Source: Alphaproteobacteria bacterium (GTDB lineage: Bacteria > Pseudomonadota > Alphaproteobacteria > Rhizobiales > Xanthobacteraceae). Taken from it: DNA of 7,512 bases. The stretch covers positions 1-7,512 of the forward strand of contig VAZH01000056.1 in the NCBI GenBank assembly GCA_005884465.1. The letters run 5' to 3'. The translations under genes and the position numbers were made by a program. Of the stretch, positions 5,704-7,512 are shown one piece after another. The notes beneath the pieces were generated by a model. That model made no database searches and had not been told where the DNA came from. It was given only the letters and a program-made list of their open reading frames with translations. How positions within the stretch are numbered: position 1 is the first letter of the stretch; every line of letters starts with the position of its first letter.

Positions 5704-6038
5704 GGTGCAAGCGTGCATGAATGGCTGAAAACAATCAAGATCGAAACCATACCGGCTCTCATGCGGGGCTGCGATGGCATTATCGGACCGAGATCCATTT
5801 GGGCGAGGCATCGCCGCTTGAGATTTTACAACGTCGCTCTGAGTGAAAAGCGGAAGTTGCCCGCCCGCGAACCATGCCTCTGGTCCCAGTTGTAGGATTA
5901 GCAAACCCGGCAGCCGGTCAAAACATAAGATTGAGTCCCTTGAAGACCCCCCTGCAGCGTAAGCGTCCCGTTCTCCCACCTTGAATTGCGCGGGGCTGGC
6001 AAGCGACCATGCCGCCCGGACGCTTATGAGGGCGCGTC
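5704..6038. other. Gene-free gap between the ribH2 leader and the ribitol dehydrogenase
   Basis: These 335 bases hold no frame with a credible start, ribosome site and recognisable protein; the frames present look random. The ribH2 promoter must lie just above 5703 on the minus strand, but I could not pick a convincing -35/-10 pair. The right end contains a short inverted-repeat structure, listed separately. The stretch may be decayed mobile DNA. Confidence 0.5.
5959..6027. mobile_element. Short inverted-repeat element, possible IS66-like internal-deletion relic
   Basis: GTAAGCGTCCCG begins at 5959, and the right end, read inward from 6027, starts ATAAGCGTCCGG. They share TAAGCGTCC in inverted orientation, with mismatches at the outermost base and just inside. 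The GTAAGCG tip resembles the ends of IS66-family elements as I remember them. Only 69 bases separate the outer ends and no 8-base target duplication is visible in the flanks. A separate GGACGC/GCGTCC pair at 6018-6023 and 6034-6039 overlaps the dehydrogenase stop codon. Confidence 0.3.
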
Positions 6039-6767
6039 CTAGAGATCGAAATTGGTGGGCAGCATGACCACGTCGCGAATCGTCATGCCGCGTGGCCGCG
6101 TCAGCATGAATATCACCACGTTGGCCACTTCGCTGGCCTCCAGCAGGCTTCCCGACTCCCTGGCTTCCTTCAGCTTCTGCGGCGGCCAGTCCGCGAGCAG
6201 TGCGCTGATGACGGGGCCAGGCGAGACTGAGCCCACGCGAATGCCGTGCTTGAACACCTGGCGTCGCACCGTCTGGACAAAGCAGTTGATCGCCCATTTG
6301 GACGACGCATATACCGGCTCCCATGGCGTCGGAAAATGGGCCGCCAAGGAACTCGTGACGATGATGTCGCCCGTCCGACGCTCGATCATGTGAGGAAGCA
6401 CGTCGTGCACATTCTTCATCACGACGTTGACATTCAAGTTCAGCATCCGGTCGATAGCCCCAGTGTCGGCATCGACCAAGTCGCCGCCGACGTACGTACC
6501 CGCATTTGCATGCAGGATGTCGAGTTGGCCCGCCTTCTCCAGGACGCTCGGCAGCAGCGTAGCGCAGTCCTTGGGGTCGAGCAGGTCGATGATCAGCGGG
6601 ATCACTGCGTCGCCGTGCTTGTTGCAGAGCGCCTTCAGCGCTGCCTCGTCGCGGTCGACCATCACCACGCGCGAGCCTGCGGCCAACATCGCCTCGGTGC
6701 TAGCCAATCCGATGCCCGACGCAGCCCCGGTCACGACGGCAACCTTGCCTTCCAATTCTCTTGCCAT
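6039..6767 (-). CDS. Ribitol 2-dehydrogenase (short-chain dehydrogenase/reductase)
   Basis: A 242-residue classical SDR. The start at 6767 follows AGGAG eight bases upstream and begins MARELEGKVAVVTGAASGIG, the normal SDR N-terminus; an open frame continues upstream but carries unrelated sequence. The cofactor loop TGAASGIG is at 13-20, Asp38 after the second strand (VVMVDRD) favours NAD over NADP, the HANAG motif is at 86-90, and the active site is Asn112, Ser140, Tyr153 and Lys157 (YASSK). The sequence WEPVY, the RRQV block at 168-171, GPVISALLADWP and the end TIRDVVMLPTNFDL follow closely the Klebsiella ribitol dehydrogenase as I remember it, which oxidises ribitol to D-ribulose. No kinase, transporter or regulator of a pentitol operon is beside it, so the true substrate could be another polyol. 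Confidence 0.85.
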   Translation of the reverse strand: MARELEGKVAVVTGAASGIGLASTEAMLAAGSRVVMVDRDEAALKALCNKHGDAVIPLIIDLLDPKDCATLLPSVLEKAGQLDILHANAGTYVGGDLVDADTGAIDRMLNLNVNVVMKNVHDVLPHMIERRTGDIIVTSSLAAHFPTPWEPVYASSKWAINCFVQTVRRQVFKHGIRVGSVSPGPVISALLADWPPQKLKEARESGSLLEASEVANVVIFMLTRPRGMTIRDVVMLPTNFDL

Positions 6768-6770
6768 AGG

Positions 6771-6899
6771 TCTCTCTCCTTGTTGGGCGCCGTGCTCCTT
6801 GCGCCAGCCGATCGCATAGCGCCGAACGGCGGCGTAACTCCCGCCATAGCCGAAACGCGCAGCTACTCGAATAACCACGCTTTTGCACTGCCTGGTCCG
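6771..6899 (-). pseudogene. Probable IS21-type transposase (IstA) remnant
   Basis: The frame directly upstream of the dehydrogenase start, and in phase with it, reads VIRVAARFGYGGSYAAVRRY then AIGWRKEHGAQ. The GYxGSYxxVRRYxxxWR pattern recalls the segment of IS21-family IstA before its catalytic domain. Only about 40 residues are left. The piece has no DDE catalytic part, no start and no partner istB, and it runs into the dehydrogenase's ribosome site. The likeness is by memory and short, so a chance match is possible. Confidence 0.42.
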
Positions 6900-6952
6900 C
6901 CACGGAGTGTGGATCGAACCCGGTCTCCGGCCGTCGTCTCCCAAAAACGGGA

Positions 6953-6965
6953 ATATTTCAAATAT
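6953..6965. promoter_or_regulatory. AT-rich 13-base palindrome upstream of the dehydrogenase
   Basis: ATATTT-C-AAATAT is a perfect palindrome in a GC-rich surrounding, about 185 bases before the dehydrogenase start. It has the size and symmetry of an operator half-site pair, but no regulator is known for it here. Confidence 0.3.
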
Positions 6966-7097
6966 CCGCCGGAGACTTTCGACGATTTCGCTCTGAGATT
7001 GTGCCAATTGGGAGCTTGGAGACGGAGCGTAAATCCGCAAAAAGCCGCAATTGGTGGGCATTTATAGGATTTTAGAGGTAACAATCTCTAGGCTGCC

Positions 7098-7144
7098 TGG
7101 CTGGGGCGGGAGGATTCGAACCTCCGCATGGTGGAATCAAAATC
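7098..7144 (-). tRNA. 3' part of tRNA-Gln(UUG), truncated: probable attachment-site copy
   Basis: On the minus strand the sequence from 7142 reads anticodon loop TTTTGAT (UUG at 7140-7138), 3' anticodon stem TCCAC, variable CATGC, T arm GGAGG-TTCGAAT-CCTCC, acceptor strand CGCCCCA, discriminator G and an encoded CCA at 7100-7098. The 5' half is missing: the five bases before the loop (CCTGA) cannot pair with TCCAC, and no D arm or 5' acceptor strand (TGGGGCG) follows. Phages and integrative elements that insert in tRNA genes restore the gene at one end and leave such a 3' fragment at the other. Orientation puts the inserted DNA at positions above 7144. Confidence 0.82.
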
Positions 7145-7348
7145 AGGCAGGACCTTCAACGATATCAACGTGCATTCTGAAAAAAACGCCGAGATTGCCT
7201 CTAGAATCGTCAATGCCTTAGCGCCGGATTCAGAACGCTGCGCGATCCTCGACCCGACGCCGAATGTCGAGACCGCACCACGCCCCTTTGCCGCGCCAGT
7301 GGCCCGCCTCGCGTCCAGCTAACAAAAGGGAACTCTGACATTATCAAA
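7145..7348. other. Intergenic DNA on the presumed island side of the att copy
   Basis: About 200 bases with no recognised gene. An open plus frame through here (ending at 7322) starts inside the tRNA fragment, has no ribosome site and shows no known motif, so it is not called. No integrase signature is visible. Confidence 0.4.
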
Positions 7349-7512
7349 ATGAAATTCGTCCACACTGACGGTGGCCGGGCCGCCGCTGGATTTGAGGGTG
7401 AGGCCCGCGATTGTGCTGCCCGCGCAATCGCGAAGACTACGGGTCTGCCCTACCAACCATCTGGTATGAAGTGGCCGCTGCCCGAAGGCAGAGCGGCAGG
7501 ATGCTTGGCATG
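7349..7512 (+). CDS. Accessory-type hypothetical protein, partial and possibly frameshifted
   Basis: From an ATG at 7349 a frame runs open to the window edge (54 codons). It begins MKFVHTDGGRAAAGFEGEA then RDCAARAIAKTTGLPYQ. The DGGRAAAGFxGxxxDCxxRAIAxxTGxPY pattern matches a family I remember from phages, plasmids and islands in alphaproteobacteria, usually annotated as hypothetical. After PYQ (about 7455) the expected continuation (xxYxEVA...) is not in this frame but one base away, as TIWYEVAAARRQSGRMLG. This suggests a one-base loss and a broken gene. The purine-rich stretch AAAAGGGA lies 18 bases before the ATG, too far for a good ribosome site, so the true start is open. Confidence 0.45.
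   Translation, partial: MKFVHTDGGRAAAGFEGEARDCAARAIAKTTGLPYQPSGMKWPLPEGRAAGCLA

Noticed and set aside
5686..6324. Minus-strand open frame of 212 codons covering the gap and the end of the dehydrogenase gene
   Set aside because: It overlaps the dehydrogenase in another frame and enters the FMN riboswitch; the protein looks random.
6246..7067. Plus-strand open frame of 273 codons across the dehydrogenase
   Set aside because: It is a high-GC antisense shadow of the SDR gene, rich in His/Arg/Gln with no recognisable domain.
7128..7322. Small plus-strand open frame next to the tRNA fragment
   Set aside because: It begins inside the tRNA-derived sequence, lacks a ribosome site and has no recognisable motif.

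Overview
The window looks like chromosome of a Bradyrhizobium-type alphaproteobacterium (Rhizobiales, Nitrobacteraceae). The grounds are high GC, a RibH2-type lumazine synthase behind an FMN riboswitch, a DUF5993-type small membrane protein, several hypothetical families I associate with this group, and eroded gene and insertion-sequence relics between intact genes. All family assignments are from memory of motifs; no search was run.

Left part (1-1852). A DUF5993-like membrane protein on the minus strand runs off the left edge. Next to it, also on minus, is an exported polysaccharide-deacetylase-family protein. Divergent from that is a 93-residue secreted protein made almost entirely of two copies of a 25-residue Cys-rich motif.

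Middle (1853-5046). An antibiotic-biosynthesis-monooxygenase (ABM) pseudogene on minus can be rebuilt by undoing four frameshifts. A plus-strand two-gene unit follows: a HExxE-motif protein, then an exported SH3-like protein, with a hairpin plus T-run terminator across the second stop codon. After that comes a gene graveyard with the C-terminal part of an OsmC gene, two neighbouring perfect palindromes, a likely dispersed repeat and a strong 12-bp hairpin.

Right part (5047-7512). ribH2 (minus) lies behind a complete FMN riboswitch. A gap holds a short inverted-repeat element. Then comes a ribitol 2-dehydrogenase gene (minus), with a probable IS21-type transposase remnant directly upstream. 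At 7098-7144 is the 3' part of a tRNA-Gln(UUG) gene whose 5' half is absent. This is the structure expected of the distal attachment site of a tRNA-integrated element. Its orientation places the element to the right, where the last 160 bases carry the start of an accessory-type protein, possibly frameshifted.

The genes do not form one pathway. The window is a mosaic of short stand-alone transcription units, and the best candidates for new biology are the repeat Cys protein, the HExxE/SH3 pair and the island boundary.
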